Positions 11,709 through 25,003 are shown, numbered from the stretch's first letter. The stretch: DNA of 64,000 nt from Zanthoxylum bungeanum (GCA_019454045.1 SKCR01007812.1:930001-994000); one strand, 5' to 3'. Notes: generated by a model from the letters alone, not told the origin. Translations and numbers: made by a program.

Positions 11709-14700
11709 ATTTATACGCAGCCTATTCATCCGATTCTGATAGTTTCTGCATTATCAAGAAGCTCTTCTCGAAACATCCAGTGAATAGTTACATCAGAAAT
11801 CATCCAGGAGGAAACCAGAACATTATAGTATTATTACTTGCTCAATACCCATTGTAAATTTACATTATTGAATCCTAAAGCCTGCTATAAATTTCTTGCC
11901 ATATGTTTTCAGCCTGTTTTTGTGAAGAGTGATTTTGTAAAGGATTTTTTTTACTAAAATTCTGTAGTCTTTTTCTTGGTTAGTGTAATTTCTGGTAGAA
12001 GCTGTAATAGTTTCTTTAGCTTAATATAATTTCATATCTTGAATAACCTCCACACTGAAGTTGCAGCTCATCATCATCAATCAAATTTCTTGTTTCCTCA
12101 TTTATGTATGCAACTTTTCATCACATTGTCAGGTTTGATCATTACTTTTCAACACCGACGAAACTAAATTCCATTCTATAAGTTCTCAGAACTAGAGATG
12201 ATGGACCACAAAGCTAAAAGAAACAACAATCATTTATGGGCACAAAATGATATAATGGTACTGTCAATATAACCATACAATAATCTGAAACCTGTAGCTT
12301 AATGTACAAGGATGAAAAATGGAACAGAGCAATAAACATTAGAGAGTACATACAAGTGTTGTTACTGTCTGAAAAGGGTTCCCTCCTCCTACACTTGTAA
12401 AAGGACAGAAAATAACATGACACCAATAGCAAAAATGCTGCTACAAAATACAAATGGTAATATACAATTCACCTTTGTCTAAGCTAAGCAACAACATATA
12501 TAATTCTTCCATTTATTCACCTACCATGAAGCATTGCTCCCTTCTCTAATATATCAAATGGGGTGGCTTCAATCCCTCTTCTCTCCATTGAAGAAGCTTT
12601 GGTTCCGCTCGCATTCAGCTCAAAGAAAGAGTACTTACTTTGTTATATGACACCTTTATTTCAACTCCCTTTCTATTTTGGTTTCTCCATATATATTTGT
12701 TTAATAGCACCAAGTTCTGTATTCTTGAGTTGTGATTTTGCTACCAAAGTATTGTCATTCTTTCTCCCTATTGCTTCTTGCTTGCTAACTTCGAACATCA
12801 TTTGTTTTCATTTTCTCATCAATCTGTGTATCTTTTTTCTTGATGATTTTCAGATAGAGGGATATACATTTTGTATGAGGATGTAAAGTCTTGCCAATGT
12901 GAAGATGTGCATGTCCTCTGGTCAATCCTTGTTGAGTCTCAGACACCATCCATGGCATCACAAAACATTAACACTCTATCTTTGAATCCAGCTTCAAGAA
13001 TGTGAATTGTAATGTGATTGGCCAAAATGTGTTGGAAGTAAGTTGCTTTGTCTATTTTGTGGCAGTTGGGATTGCAGTTCTTTTTTATTATTATTATTAA
13101 TTTCTCTATTTTCAATGCTGTGGTGACTGAAGAAACATTGTGAGGTTGATATAATTTGATCTGAAATTGATGGCAGAACTCACAAATATTTTTATTGTTT
13201 CTTTTAAACATATCATCTAGGCTTCATTGATAATGAATGATATTAGTCAAACTTCATTTCTCATTTAAGCAATCAAATATGGGACTGACCATTGTTTTGG
13301 CAATCTATAAACTTGAGGTTTCATAATAAAACATCTTAATTGTCCATTTTGCCCCAGGGTTTTGAATTTATTATGGAAACATGACTTTAATTAGGAAAAT
13401 AATTATCTAGCCACAATTTCAAACGATTATTAACAATATGATGAAATAAACAAAAAATGGAGCAGGTAAAATCATCGACCGTCTCATATTCTTACAAAAA
13501 ATGCATTCACTTGACTCGAATTCATAACTTGATAATCAATTTTTAAATCATTTGCCACTAAATATAACTTAAAAATTTAGGTAAAATATTTATAAACGAA
13601 ATTTATAGTCCCTCGCGGGACTCAAATCATTGTGTTTTATCATCACCCAAGTATCTAGTGGCATTATATGTGTATGAAATCATTCTCGGGTGAATTCTAT
13701 GTAGTGCAAATGCACATAAATTGCTTGTAATTTTTTTTTTACAAATCTATTTAAGAGATACATTAGATTTTTCTTTTATTTAAAACATATAAATTCTAAT
13801 TATAATTAGATTAATCTTCAAATATTTTAATATTATAAGAAAAAATATTTAAATTTTACTCAATTCTTGCAATAAACGAGTCTCACGCTAGTAATTCATA
13901 ATAAAAATGAGTTTAGAGTCAATTTGAGAGTGTCACTTCACTAAACTTTTTGAATATATTATTGAATGATTCAAAATAATTTTAACTTTGAAAAAAAATA
14001 TAATTTTAATCACCCTCAAATAAGTATTAAATCTCAAATATAATTAAATGATAAACTATTTTATTTCCAACAAAAGGAGTTCGAGTTTATTTTCCCCCAC
14101 ACTCCGTTATAAGTCCAATCATACTGATATTGGAACCTTTGAAGAACCATATATCTAAACTACACAATATTAGTTAAATTTATGAGTATATATATAAATA
14201 ACAATTTTATTATTTTTCTTATAAAAAAAATCTCATACTCAAAACTCAAACGGATATCTCATTTCTAAGGAAGAATTACTTTTATTAAATCCACACACAA
14301 TTTATAAAATAAAGAACTAAAATCACTCCTTATTTATTACGGGTTTTACTTAATGTTTACTAAACTCACATACGTTCAAAAAATAAAATATCAAACTCAC
14401 ATTAATAGCGGATGGATTTTTGACGGGTACTAGGAAAGTTCAAATATTTAAATAAAATACAATTATTGAAATGTAATATAGAATTCAATAGCATTTAGTA
14501 AATGTAATATAGAATTCAATAGCATTTAGTTTATCACAAGTTTATACCTATTTTTAAAAAAGAAGAAGAAGAAAACATACCTGCTAGAAGTTAGAAGTTT
14601 TGAGAAAAGGAGGTAGGAGCTGATTCTTGAATGATAAGATTTGCAGCAAATTTTGATATCTGAAAGGGAGAATGAGAATGAATTCAATATTTGGTATAAC

Positions 14701-14789
14701 TAGGATTTTTAAAAACGAAGGTTTTGATCTTAAATTTAATAATAATATACATAAAATATATCTAAATATTAAAATTAAAAGAATGATGG
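11709..14789. other. 3' UTR of the tail-anchored gene, then AT-rich spacer
   Basis: The first 300 bases after the TAA at 11708 are T-rich with AATATAA-like words and are the likely 3' UTR and poly(A) region. Beyond that are only short frames without recognisable motifs. A 31-bp direct repeat in two copies lies at about 14470-14531. Confidence 0.5.
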
Positions 14790-16170
14790 TGTTGGGTGTG
14801 CAAACAAAGTCCCACATTGGTTAGATATGGGGAAGATCATGGGTATATAAGGATGAACATGTATCTTCATTGGTATGAGGCCTTTTGGGTATAACCCAAG
14901 AGCAAATCCATGAGGGCTTAGGCCCAAAGTGGACAATATCATACCAATGTGGAGATAGGTGATGTCATAGGTTCCTTACAGTGGTATCAGAGCCATGCCC
15001 CGGAGTTAGCCATGTGGTGAATCCTCGGAATACCGAACAAAGGTGGTGAGCCCCGATCGTGATCCGTGAGTGCTCGGTTAGACAGGCGGGCGGTGTGCTC
15101 TGGTCTTCATGGAGTGGACGGATGAATGATCGTTTGAGGGGAGGCTCAGTTGTCCTTTGTGGTCCTTTGTTCGAGGGGAGGATTGTTGGGTGTGCAAACA
15201 AAGTCCCAAAGTCCCACATTGGTTAGATATGGGGAAGATCATGGGTATATAAGGATGGACATGTATCTTCATTGGTATGAGGCCTTTTGGGTATAGCCCA
15301 AGAGCAAATCCATGAGGGCTTAGGCCCAAAGTGGACAATATCATACCAATGTGGAGATAAGTTGTGTCCTAGGTTCCTTACAGTGGTATCAGAGCCATGC
15401 CCCGGAGTTAGCCATGTGGATGAATCCTCGGAATATCGAACAAAGGTGGTGAGCCCCGATCGTGATCCGTGAGTGAGTGCTCGGTTAGACAGGCGGTGTG
15501 CTCTGGTCTTCATGGAGTGGACGGATGAATGATCGTTTGAGGGGAGACTCAGTTGTCCTTTGTGGTCCTTTGTTCGAGGGGAGGATTGTTGGGTGTAGTC
15601 CCAAAGTCCCACATTGGTTAGATATGAGGAAGATCATGGGTATATAAGGATGGACATGTATCTTCATTGGTATGAGGCCTTTTGGGTATAACACAAGAGC
15701 AAATCCATGAGGGCTTAGGCCCAAAGTGGACAATATCATACCAATGTGGAGATAGGTGATGTCCTAGGTTACTTACAGTGGTATCAGAGCCATGCCCCAG
15801 AGTTAGCCATGTGGATGAATCCTCGGAATATCGAACAAAGGTGGTGAGCCCTGATCGTGATCCGTGAGTGCTCGGTTAGACAGGCGGTGTGTGCTCTGGT
15901 CTTCATGGAGTGGACGGATGAATGATCGTTTGAGGGGAGGCTCAGTTGTCCTTTGTGGTCCTTTGTTCGAGGGGAGGATTGTTGGGTGTGCAAACAAAGT
16001 CCCACATTGGTTAGATATGGGGAATATCATGGGTATATAAGGATGAACATGTATCTTCATTGGTATGAGGCCTTTTGGGTATAACCCAAGAGCAAATTCA
16101 TGAGGGCTTAGGCCCAAAGTGGACAATATCATACCAATGTGGAGATATGTGATGTCCTAGGTTCCTTACA
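14790..16170 (+). mobile_element. TRIM retrotransposon array: four LTRs and three internal domains
   Basis: LTR copies of 191-199 bp lie at 14790-14980, 15184-15382, 15587-15777 and 15980-16170. Each starts TGTTGGGTGT and ends CTTACA. Between them are three internal domains of 202-204 bp. Each begins with the initiator-Met primer-binding site TGGTATCAGAGCC, one base after the LTR, and ends with the polypurine tract GAGGGGAGGAT. The whole array is flanked by one target-site duplication, GATGG (14785-14789 and 16171-16175). Each LTR has a TATA-like GGTATATAAGG. There is no protein-coding capacity, which is the definition of a terminal-repeat retrotransposon in miniature. The minus-strand frames seen here simply follow the repeat. 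It must use proteins from another element. Confidence 0.95.
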
Positions 16171-16281
16171 GATGGATTTATGAATATCAAATATAACTAT
16201 CTATCAAGTCGGTAGATTTTGATTTATAATATCAAATTCACGCATTATCTATTAAAAGATATAACAAATCATAGCCTCATA

Positions 16282-18150
16282 TAGACCTGGCCACCAATTC
16301 GGCGGAATCGAATCGTCCGATTCATGGTTTCACATTCTTATGGAATTGGGAACCGGAACCGAATCGGACGGTTCCGATTTTTTTTAATTAATTTACATTT
16401 TTTATTTAAAATAAAAATAAAATTGGGATTTCTATTTATTTTTTAAATTATTAATTTGAATTGATATTACATTAAATTAAAAAATAAAATTAAAAAGTTT
16501 GAACTTAAATTTTTAAAAACTTAAGTTGTCTACGTATTCTATAGGGGTGAGATGAATCAAAATTCACGTAATCCCATTACATTTTTAGATAGTTTCCCAT
16601 TACAATTATTTACTCATCAATTATCATCATTATATGTGTCTACTGTTGATCATTCAGCTCCCGTTATGCTTGCACTTACAGATGCATTGTCAAACAAGTC
16701 TTCAAAGTCATCGGGAGCATATTATTTGGCTCAGATCAGCTCTGGTCCAATCATCTACACATGTTGTTGCTTCCAAAGTGCTTGAATGTAATGAAAATCG
16801 TCTCGCTTCCAAAATATTGTCTCATAAGCTGAAGAATTGTTCAACCGCAACGGTTAAAACAAGTGTTGCCAACACCTCTTTAGCAATAATTGATTAAAAA
16901 AGATAGACAGTTTGATGTCGGTTCCACCAGTTAAGTACTTAAAAATTTTTACTTACTAAACTTTTAGGAGGAAACTCGAAATTGGTATATAAATAATTAT
17001 CTAATTTCTGGTTGTTAGTCGTATTATCCCTCTGATTTTTATTTCATTTGAGTAACCAACGATCATCTACACTAAGTCTTGAATGTATTACGGGTTCGCT
17101 ACTAGATTATCCTGATGATTGCAAGTTATATCTATTAACATAATCATTAAATGAATTTATTAAATCAATTTATATTCCGTCTATTATTTTTCTAATATTA
17201 ATTTCACCATCCATTCCTAAAATTGCATAATAAGTTTGTAAGCCACTATTCAAACCTTATAATTTAAATATAGGATAACAAAACTTCAAGAAATATGTGT
17301 CATACACGTAAATTTAGTAAATTATTCTCTATTTTTAGCATCAGAATATTTAAATAAATCTAAATAACGCATACCTATACTAGATGAAGTGTACTTATCC
17401 ATTTGAGTTTGTGTTGTATCAAGTCCAATTTCAGCAGCATGATGTTTATAGAGTGTTTGTTCATATTGTCATAGCCGCCAGTACATTTGTAAGATACACC
17501 ACAATAATTGCATATTACTCTTAGACCTTCATTTTCAGTCTCGACTAAATGAAAATGAATTTTGAAAATATCGGAAGATCGAGACTTAATTTTTATTTTC
17601 CGTGTACCGATACTTTGGCCGCTCTCTTGGGTTGGCACATTAGACATGATGTTTTCAGATGAACTTGTCATTTTTTGTTAACATTGAAGAATTGTAAAAT
17701 TAAATTAGTAGGAGAAATTGAAGCCGTGATAATTGATAATGAGAGAATTAAAGAAATTTTGAGAATTGAGAATGTAAATTAGTGTGTTGAAAAAATGAAA
17801 AATAACTAAAATTTATGTATTTTTGGATTGTTTTTGTAATGCCTAAATTGTCAATAAAACTAGCCATTTTATTAATGTTATTAAGGGTAATTTAGTAATT
17901 ATATATATATTTAATATTTTACCTTTACAAAAAAAAATTAAAGCAGTTGGGACGGTCCCAACCGAAACTGTACGATTCCAGTTGAAACCATGGAATCAGT
18001 TGGAACCGTACGGTTCCGGTTGAAACCGTGAAACCAGAAGGTTCCAATGATTTCGATTCGAACCGTTGGAATCATCCGATTCTGTTCGGTTCGGCTAGGA
18101 TTGAACCTTAACCGAACCAAACAAATTCTAAGAATTGTGAGTAAAATTCC
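16282..18150 (-). mobile_element. Deleted hAT transposon (BED-type family), right edge uncertain
   Basis: The left edge TAGACCTGGCCACC matches the terminal inverted repeat of the fuller hAT element at 45210-47924 (TAGACCAGGCCACG). Both ends hold dense GGTTCCG/CGGAACC subterminal words (16300-16375 and 17945-18120). A transposase N-terminus lies on the minus strand at 17671-17375, and the catalytic part is missing. No clean terminal repeat or 8-bp duplication was found at the right, so that edge is approximate. Confidence 0.65.
17375..17671 (-). pseudogene. hAT transposase N-terminal fragment with BED zinc finger
   Basis: The frame starts at an ATG (MTSSSENIMSN) and shows FKIHFHLVE and then CNYCGVSYKCTGG, the first cysteine pair of a BED zinc finger. 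The histidine half is damaged (DNMNKHS), and the frame ends after 98 residues. It is clearly related to the pseudogene starting at 45717 (ENIMSN, FKIHFHLE, YNYCGVSYK). Weak frameshifted similarity continues for a few dozen codons and then stops, so the core transposase was deleted. Confidence 0.75.
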
Positions 18151-19220
18151 CATCCTTACTCATTGCATACTCTTTTTTTTTGTTTTGATTGTAAAATAGC
18201 ACGAAAGTAGAAAGTGAAAAAAAAAAAAGAAGCATAAAAATAAAAAAGCGTCGTTTAAGGCTAACACAAGAAAGTAGAAACGGTCGGCCCTAAAAATATG
18301 CGAGATCACAACACACATCGTGGTCTCTCCACTGCCATGTACATAGATAAGGACATTTAAAACATAAATAAATCCCACTCTCAATTTACTTGATAATAAT
18401 AATAAGCAAATTATCATTTTTATTTTTTTATAAATAATATAAGTATTGTTTATCATGAAAATTTTGAAATTGTTTTTTTTTTTTTTGAGATGAAAAACGA
18501 ATAATTTTTTATAAATTAAATGGATAATTTATACATATTCTATTTTATTAGGTGTAAAAGTGAACAATTTCAGATGAAAAAGAGAATAAATTTAAAATTT
18601 TCATGATAAATAATACATACATTATTTATCAGGTGGAAAAATGATAATTTCCCTAATAATAATCAAGAAATTAAATTTAAATCAAATTATAATATTACTT
18701 TTTTTTATTACAATATAAATATATAGATATATAAAAAATCTACTAGGATACAAAATATAAATATTTATAATAAATCTAAAATTATACATCTATTAAAAAT
18801 AAAATATATATTCCCACTTAAATATAATTTTTTTTTCTGTCATCCCAAATAGGAGAGCACAAGCCCATTATAACCGAGCATGGCTGGAGAGAAATAGGTA
18901 ATAAAAATTTGATTTAATTTTCCCTATCCTCGTATTTTTTGAAAAAAAAAATGAAAGAAGAAATTAAAATATTACTTGACATTTTAGTTGGTTATTTAGG
19001 TCCACTCCATTAGCGTTAGTGACATTTTGTGCTCTACAAGAAGCACTTCGGTTGAGTGATAAGAAAAGAAAAAGAGCACCAAAAGAGCACTTTGCCAACC
19101 TCCAAAACTGTTTCAGTTACCTGACAAAACTCTCTTCCTTAGCATCTTGTTAGACTCTTGAACTCAAAGATACCCTCTTGCATTGTTTTTTTAATTTCGT
19201 AATTATTTATGTTGATTTTG

Positions 19221-19243
19221 ACGTGTCTTTGTTGATATAAAAG
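19221..19243 (+). promoter_or_regulatory. Putative ZDS core promoter: ABRE-like word and TATA box
   Basis: TATAAAAG at 19236-19243 lies about 95 bases before the ZDS start codon, which fits transcription starting near 19265-19275. ACGTGTC at about 19221 matches the core of abscisic-acid response elements. Both are assigned by motif only. Confidence 0.4.
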
Positions 19244-19332
19244 ATACTAGTATTACTGAGAGAACAAGAGAGCTGAGGTGAGCTGAATTGATTTCAATTG
19301 ACTTTTCTTGATTTCAGCTCAGGATTTTCTAT

Positions 19333-22300
19333 ATGGGTTCTTCAGTTCTGTTTCCTGCAACTTCAGTTGCTGGTGTTAGATGGTCTGGGTCTGGGGTTCA
19401 AGTGAAGGGTCCGAGATTCTGTTTACGGGCTTCCTTGGACACTAATGTTTCTGATATGAGTGTTAATGGTAAGTTTCTCATCTTTTGTTTTGTTTAATTT
19501 GTGTTGGTTATCAAGTTTTCATCTTTTGGCTTTTCTGGTTTCTGGGTATTTTGTTTTATGTTGCTTGGTTTATTTCTTGATTGGAGGATTTTTTTTTTCT
19601 GGGGGGTTGTATAGTTTGATAATAATGAAATTTTGAGGTAATTTATGGAGAATTTTCTGTGTATTTGAATTTGAGGGAGAATTGATCATTGATTGAATTT
19701 TTATTTCAAGATAATGTTTAAAATCTGTGTTTGGAGTGTTATTGAGTGGCTTGCCTCCCCCCTCCAGTTGAAATTTATTTGAAGGAATTGAAGGACAGAT
19801 CAAATGTTTTGTATTCCTACAATTATGTTTTATGTTTCTTCTTGGAGACATTTCATGTCAGGAATTTTGGTACTTTCAAACATATATATTTGGTGCTTAA
19901 TTGGATGGTGTATATGGCAGCTCCCAAGGGTTTGTTTCCACCAGAACCAGATCATTATAGAGGACCAAAGCTGAAAGTGGCTATTATTGGAGCTGGGCTT
20001 GCAGGCATGTCAACAGCTGTGGAATTATTGGATCAAGGCCATGAGGTTTTACTCTTCTTAGTTTTCAATCTTCTGAATGTTTTCATTTGCCTCTGAAGTA
20101 CGTTTTCCCTAAATTGTCTTGCTTTACCATTCATCCTCTTGCATAAATAAACTCACAATTTGAAGTAAATGGTGTTCTAAACTTCATTTTTTAAAAGTAA
20201 GCCTTTTTCAGCAGTTCAGAATTTTTTTCCAAGCAGTTATCATTTTCTTTAAGCAGGCATTTTCACAAAGCTTATTTCATTTGGAATTAGTGTGTTTACA
20301 GAATTTGTTGTGTTAGTGGAAGTTGTTAGATGATTTTTTCCCCTTCAGGTGGATATATATGAGTCAAGGTCTTTCATTGGTGGTAAAGTGGGTTCTTTTG
20401 TTGATAAACGTGGAAACCATATTGAAATGGGCCTGCACGTTTTCTTTGGATGCTACAATAATCTGTTCCGGTTGATGAAAAAGGTAAAAGTTGTTTAATT
20501 GTGGATACAGTGCATTTGAATGATTATACGTCTTTTATCTTACAAGCTAGTTTTTCTTGCAAAAAGCACATGACCCGTGCAAAAGAGTCATGATTTGAGA
20601 TTCTTGAAAACAAGAACTATCATTCCTCTTGACCATACTATCTGCAGGAGAAAAACTTCTATACATCAGATGTATGTACAACAAGTCAATAGAATCATGA
20701 TACATATACAAACATTGTACACATCATGATTCTATTGGTATGTACAAGTGGGTACATAAGAATTTCTTCATCTATAGCGATTATAACTGACAATAGTGTA
20801 GTGTGGTTGGAAGATCATCTGAAAATGTTGTTCAGATAACATGATAGATCAGAACCATAGCTTCTCTTTGTATGGATATGGATGTTTGTTTCAGAGTTTA
20901 AATCTAATAATATGTTCCTTGAAACATTGGGCCCATGTTTTATGATCTATGATTGTTTTTCTTGGATGTCCACAGGTCGGTGCAAACAAAAATTTACTCG
21001 TGAAGGATCATACTCACACATTTGTGAATAAGGGTGGTGAAATTGGTGGTATGGTTATTGACTTATTTCTCGATCAATTAAAACCATTGATAGTTATGCT
21101 TGGTGGTTTGACAGTAGCTTCTCCTAAATTGATTTATGGATTGTCAAATTTATTAATACTCTAATTTAATTCATGACTTTGACAATCAACTCCAGAACTT
21201 GATTTTCGGTTTCTGTTTGGAGCTCCGTTACATGGGATTCGTGCTTTTTTGTCTACAAATCAGCTTAAGGTAGTGCATATGGGTATATGTTCCATTTTTC
21301 TTTTCCATATAGTATCTTTTGCACTGTGATTGTTCAGCAGTACTATGAGGCATTATTTCTTTTTTCATGTCAAAGCTTCTTGCTTCTTTATAGTTCTCAT
21401 TTTTGGTATTTTTCCACATATATTACTCATTTGCAGACCTATGATAAAGCAAGAAATGCTCTTGCTCTTGCTCTAAGTCCCGTTGTAAAGGCACTTGTTG
21501 ATCCAGACGGAGCCTTGAAGGATATACGAGATTTGGATAGTGTAAGATTGTCATTTTATTTTCATGTCCGTTTGGATTTCAATCCCTGTTCCTACAAATC
21601 GTTTTTTTGCCTAAAATTTCATTTCTTCTTACAGATAAGCTTCTCTGATTGGTTTTTGTCCAAAGGTGGCACACGGATGAGTATTCAGAGGATGTGGGAT
21701 CCTGTTGCTTACGCCCTCGGGTTTATTGACTGTGATAATATCAGTGCTCGCTGTATGCTCACTATATTCGCTTTATTTGCCACTAAGACTGAGGCTTCCC
21801 TATTGCGTATGCTCAAGGGTTCTCCAGATGTTTATTTGAGTGGGCCCATCAGAAAATACATCACGGATAAAGGGGGCAGGTATTTTTGTAATTACAGGTT
21901 GACACCATTCTGGTGGCCTATTATTTTTGTTCGTTTTCTGAACAGAATTTGCCCACTTTGGGATCTCTTTTTGCTAGAACAGGTTCCATCTCAGGTGGGG
22001 ATGCAGAGAGATACTTTACGATAAATCTGCTAATGGTGAAACATGTGTCAGGGGACTTGCCATGTCTAAGGTAAATTGCTTCTCATGTGGCTCTAAACTC
22101 TAATAGGTGGCAAAAGCTAAGTTATGTATTTATGCACTTATGGATGTGTCCTCTGATTGAGGTAATGAAGCAGCCAGACTTTGTAAACTAGTTGTTTATA
22201 TTATCTGATAAAAGTGTACTGATCTTGAGTTTATTCTTTAAGGCTTCATTATCATGTTTTCGTTTCATTTCAGGCAACCAATAAGAAAGTTGTGCAAGCT

Positions 22301-23629
22301 GATGCGTACATTGCAGGTTTGTGGTTAAATTTTATTCAAATTTCAATATTTTGTATTTTTTCTCTATTATTTAGTTGAATCATTTTCTTTATTCAACTTT
22401 CCATTTCATGGCAGCATGTGACGTCCCTGGAATTAAGAGATTACTTCCATCTTCGTGGAGGGAAATGAAATTTTTTGACAATATTTATGAACTAGTTGGG
22501 GTACCAGTTGTCACGGTGCAACTTAGATACAATGGTTGGGTTACTGAGTTGCAGGACCTAGAACGGTCAAGGTGATAATCTAATCTTTTGTGACGTTACA
22601 GGAATTCAAACACAACATACTCTTTAAAGGCCTAAGAAAATCTGCTTTCATTTCACTTCCCAATACAAATGCATTGAACAATTTTCCATTTTTCACAGAT
22701 CTTTGTTTTCAACTTGCAGGCAATTGAGACAAGCTCTGGGGTTAGATAACCTTTTGTACACTCCAGATGCAGATTTCTCTTGCTTTGCGGACCTAGCACT
22801 CGCTTCACCAGAAGACTACTACAGAGAGGGGGAAGGTTCATTGCTCCAGTAAGAAAAACTTCAAACTTTCGTCCTCTTTAGTTTCATTCGGCACTCTTGT
22901 ATCGAGTGCATGGAATGCAATATGACCTCCTTTTTCCATGTTTTTGTAGTAATCTGTTATACTTACTATAACTATGTGTCTTTTAGATGCGTTCTGACAC
23001 CAGGCGATCCTTACATGCCCTTACCGAATGACGAAATCATAAAGAGAGTAACAAAACAGGTTGGTAGCATCAAGCGACACGTTTTTTTTTTCTGTAATAG
23101 ATATTATATTGCTATACTCATCTCAAATTAACTTTGCGGATTAGAGCATCAGTTCAAATATTCATGATTCTTGTTTCGATCAGGTTCTAGCTCTATTTCC
23201 ATCATCCCAAGGTTTAGAAGTCATTTGGTCATCTGTTGTCAAAATTGGGCAATCTTTATACCGCGAGGGACCTGGTAAAGACCCCTTTAGACCTGATCAA
23301 AAGACACCAGTGAAGAACTTCTTCCTCGCTGGCTCATATACAAAACAGGTAACTATATATAAATATTGCTTCGTGACAAATATGTCCTTGGTTTCAATAT
23401 GATCAATGAAAAAGGAGGCAACATGTGTCGTAAACGAACGGGTTTGCTTTCACTTTCACAGGATTACATAGATAGTATGGAAGGAGCAACTTTGTCCGGC
23501 AGACGAGCCTCGGCCTACATATGCAACGCTGGGGAAGAATTAGTGGCATTGAGGAAGCAGCTTGCTGCCTTTGAATCTCAAAAACAAATGGAAGCTCCAA
23601 CTAATTCGGACGAACTAAGTCTTGTCTGA
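19333..23629 (+). CDS. ZDS: Zeta-carotene desaturase, chloroplast; 14 exons, 571 aa
   Basis: Exons: 19333-19468, 19921-20045, 20349-20483, 20976-21048, 21196-21269, 21437-21541, 21635-21879, 21983-22070, 22274-22316, 22415-22571, 22720-22848, 22987-23059, 23184-23348 and 23462-23629. All junctions are GT-AG and in frame, giving 571 residues, close to the usual plant length. Residues 1 to about 45 are Ser/Val/Arg-rich without acids at the start, as in a plastid transit peptide. The FAD-binding Rossmann motif GAGLAG is at 69-74, and the flavin amine-oxidase C-terminal motif [10 protein letters not shown] is at 507-516, followed by DSMEGA. The enzyme desaturates 9,9'-di-cis-zeta-carotene through neurosporene to tetra-cis-lycopene, passing electrons to plastoquinone at plastid membranes. 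No frameshift or internal stop is seen, so it looks functional. Identity is certain from the length, the motifs and the family's DELSLV-type C-terminus. Confidence 0.98.
20675..20746. repeat. Small inverted repeat in ZDS intron 3
   Basis: CAATAGAATCATGAT on the left arm pairs with ATCATGATTCTATTG on the right arm. GTAC words lie outside both arms, and a loop of about 20 bases separates them. It could be a very small MITE or its remnant. No target-site duplication was identified. Confidence 0.6.
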
Positions 23630-24096
23630 TACCTCAGGATTAGTATATACCAATTTCTATGTGTAAACCTCCGGAAATTGATTGAATGTCAAATCAATCT
23701 TTCTGTTAATCAACAAAGATTTAGACAATAATTTAATTTTAATTCGTCCTTTACATCCTTGTTTTGACCTTTGATTCTTTTCAGTTGAGCAGAAATATTT
23801 TTGCGCTACTAATATTTTTTACCTATTCAAGTCACACACTGCTAATTGCTAAACCAATAAGTTCCTCATTAATATTAAGATGACACTAATGAGTATAAAA
23901 AAATCAGGCCAAATGTATCAATTTCCATAAATAAAGTAGGCCATGAAAATCCTAATGTCATAAGAGCTTTGCTAGTTTCTAGAAGAAATATGCGTGTAAC
24001 AAATAACAATAATGGTAGGAGAGCCTTCGGTTCGAGTGGCCAAAGTATTATTGATTTTTTTCTTAACATTATATAATGGAATGGAGTGCTCCTAAG

Positions 24097-24485
24097 TAGA
24101 CCTAGTTTACGGTTCCGAACCGGAATCGAAACCGAATCGGAATCAAAAGAATTCTCACCTTAATTGAACTGTTGAACCGGAACTGTTCAGTTCCACTATT
24201 GAAATTCAAATAAATTTAAGTTTTTATTTTATTTTTAATTTAATAAACTTTAAATAAATAAATTGTTTTATTATATTTATTTAATAATAGTATCCAATTA
24301 CAAATTTCTTTAAAATTTAATTTCCATTTTTTAAAAAAATCAATTCCCGTTCTCGGTTTCAGAAGAATGTGAAACCGGAACTGAACCGAAATTATCCGGT
24401 TCGGTTTCGATTCCACAAGAGTGGAACTAAGAACCGGCCGGTTCGGTTTTGGTTAGGAATCGAACGAATCAGTGGCCTGCTCTTA
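24097..24485. mobile_element. Non-autonomous hAT-type element (MITE), about 390 bp
   Basis: The ends read TAGACCTAG on the left and, in reverse complement, TAAGAGCAGGCCACTG on the right. The 8-bp flanks CTCCTAAG and ATCTTAAG match at 6 of 8 positions. Both halves are packed with CGGTTC/GAACCG words like the larger hAT elements of this window. There is no coding capacity. It lies 470 bp downstream of ZDS. Confidence 0.65.
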
Positions 24486-25003
24486 ATCTTAAGAATGTAT
24501 TTTGATTCAATCGGATAGTTGGATAAGGCTGATTGGATTACTTGTGACAATTATTCCTAATTTTAACAATTACCGATGTAAATTTAATCAAATATTCTCT
24601 ATCTTTCCATTTGTCAGTATCGATCATTAACCTATTATTTTATTTTCCCACACAAAATACATGCATTTGTTGATTGAACAAACAATTTCGTTTTCAAATA
24701 ATACTAACTATTACTTAAGTGACAAATTTGTAAACAATGGAACACTGCAAGTATTTTAACCTAAATATTTATTCACAGTTATTTATTTATTTATTATTTT
24801 TAAATGAGGGAGTCAATTAACTTTGTGCTTATTTTTTATTTTTTAATATTTAATGTTTATTCGTTATTTCCTTACTCTTAAAATGAAATTAAACTTAGAA
24901 AACATTTTATTTTTTTTTCCAACAAAAAAAAAGAGGTACCACAGGTCCACACTTGCACACGAAAATCAAAATCCAAGAAGAGGCGACGAAGGATAAGATC
25001 AAA

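Noticed and set aside
12563..12886. 107-residue plus-strand frame starting MASIPLLSIEE
   Set aside because: Hydrophobic, low-complexity, no domain and no splice context; it lies in a T-rich spacer where such frames arise by chance.
14965..16132. Several overlapping minus-strand frames with repeated protein segments
   Set aside because: They are translations of the TRIM LTR and body repeats, and the reading frame changes between units.
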